DNA of 64,000 nt from Azolla caroliniana (taxonomy: Eukaryota > Polypodiophyta). The notes beneath the pieces were generated by a model. That model did not search any database and was not told where the DNA came from. It saw only the letters and a list, made by a program, of their open reading frames with translations. The position numbers and the translations under genes are program-made. The stretch spans positions 9,424,001-9,488,000 of the forward strand of contig JBHGNT010000017.1 of the NCBI GenBank assembly GCA_043228905.1. The letters are read 5' to 3'. Below, piece by piece: positions 63,372 to 64,000 of this stretch; positions within the stretch are counted from its first letter, which is position 1; each line of letters begins with the position of its first letter.

Positions 63372-64000
63372 ATGGAGCTACCCCCATTAAACACGGCCCT
63401 AGTCGAAGTCCATAGGGAACTAGCAAAGGTTAGCACGGGCGCCAAGGAGATGGCCATTAAAAATAAGAATGTCTGGAAGAAGGTGAAAATGACCCAAGCC
63501 GAGCTGCAAAAAGCCAACGAATGCATCGCGGAGTTGGAATCTAACGCAACTATGGCGCAACAGGCAACTCTGCCACCAAACCACGCCATCGACACTTTGA
63601 AGGAAGAAATTGAGGCTCAAACCTCCATTGCCTCAAAAGCAAAAAGGGTCGTGCAACTAGTGGAATTAGAAATTGACCGCCTTCGAGCTGAACTGCGCCA
63701 ATCCTCAGACAGAGAAAAGGAGATGTGGGCTAACGGCCGGAAGGCAGTAAAAACCCTTGAAGAGAAACTCGTTGTGGAGGTAGCACGGCACATCTGGACA
63801 AAAGATGAAAATGCCCAATTACGGGATGAAGCGAAGAAATCGGAGGCGGCAATCGCGGGACTCCGAACCTTATTGGAGAAAAAGAAGGTATGGTTCGACG
63901 AGCAGCTGGTGGTCGAATAGGAAAGAAGGCATCAGCTCGAAATCCTCCTAAACAATGAAATGGGGAAATTAGAAGAACACCATGCAAAGGAATCCCAGCT
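63372..64000 (+). pseudogene. Unassigned long coiled-coil ORF, runs off the window
   Basis: 183-codon frame 63372-63920 (MELPPLNTALVEVHRELAKV), then a stop (63918-63920) after which the same frame continues to the window end (ERRHQLEILLNNEMGKLEEH). Nearly the whole length is heptad-rich Glu/Lys/Leu/Ala sequence (LVELEIDRLRAELRQSSDRE, KTLEEKLVVEVARHIWTKDE), a long coiled coil. Between 63296 and 63371 the previous frame also has helix-like sequence (MVEEHAER, stop, MIEHAQTEER), so both ORFs may be one broken gene of more than 580 codons. Confidence 0.5.

Noticed and set aside
1-64000. CRISPR array, bacterial operon or organelle genes
   Set aside because: No regularly spaced repeats, no ribosome-binding-site-led gene series and no organelle gene sequence were seen.

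Overview
The window is one large block of plant-type LTR retrotransposons inserted into one another. I find no convincing single-copy host gene, rRNA or functional tRNA gene, and no CRISPR array. Ty1/copia elements with a primer site matching plant initiator-Met tRNA, Ty3/gypsy elements ending in a chromodomain, and the absence of any prokaryotic organisation all point to heterochromatin of a land plant or close streptophyte relative. I do not name a species.

I use the labels Gy1-Gy5 (Ty3/gypsy), Co1-Co10 (Ty1/copia), and X1, X2 (unclassified). Left to right: Gy1 is a decayed + strand gypsy (1-5469). Co1 is a decayed - strand copia whose RNase H (5825-6369) and reverse transcriptase (58189-59150) lie 52 kb apart and rejoin in frame. 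Co2 (LTRs 6370-6805 and 57777-58188) is inserted at that point. Inside Co2 lie Gy2 (+, 7592-46068) and Gy4 (+, 46069-55891).

Gy2 is split by two blocks. The first (9617-29877) holds Co3 (with Gy3 nested in it), Co4 (with Co5 nested in it) and Co6. The second (31843-44532) is X1, which holds Co7, which holds Co8. Gy4 holds Co9, whose gag is split by X2. Right of Co1 come Co10 (3' half plus LTR, +), Gy5 (integrase part, +) and an unassigned broken ORF pair (62261-64000) with a nuclear-signal-like motif and a long coiled coil. Exact 5-bp target duplications support Co8 (ATTTC), Co7 (AGAAG), Co5 (CTTTG) and Gy3 (GTTGT).

Co8 (35507-40835) is the only element that looks intact: its two 608-bp LTRs are identical by eye and it has one uninterrupted gag-pol frame of about 1357 codons. 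Co5 is a close sister with LTRs differing at about five sites and two visible disabling lesions. Most others are deletion derivatives, and several (Co3, Co7, Co9, Gy3) lost part or all of the polymerase domain. The least conventional signals are a tRNA-like antisense module at the outer edge of the Gy3/Gy4 LTRs together with an atypical primer-binding site, a dense scatter of the palindrome AGTACT through the same two elements, and the unassigned ORF pair at the right edge.
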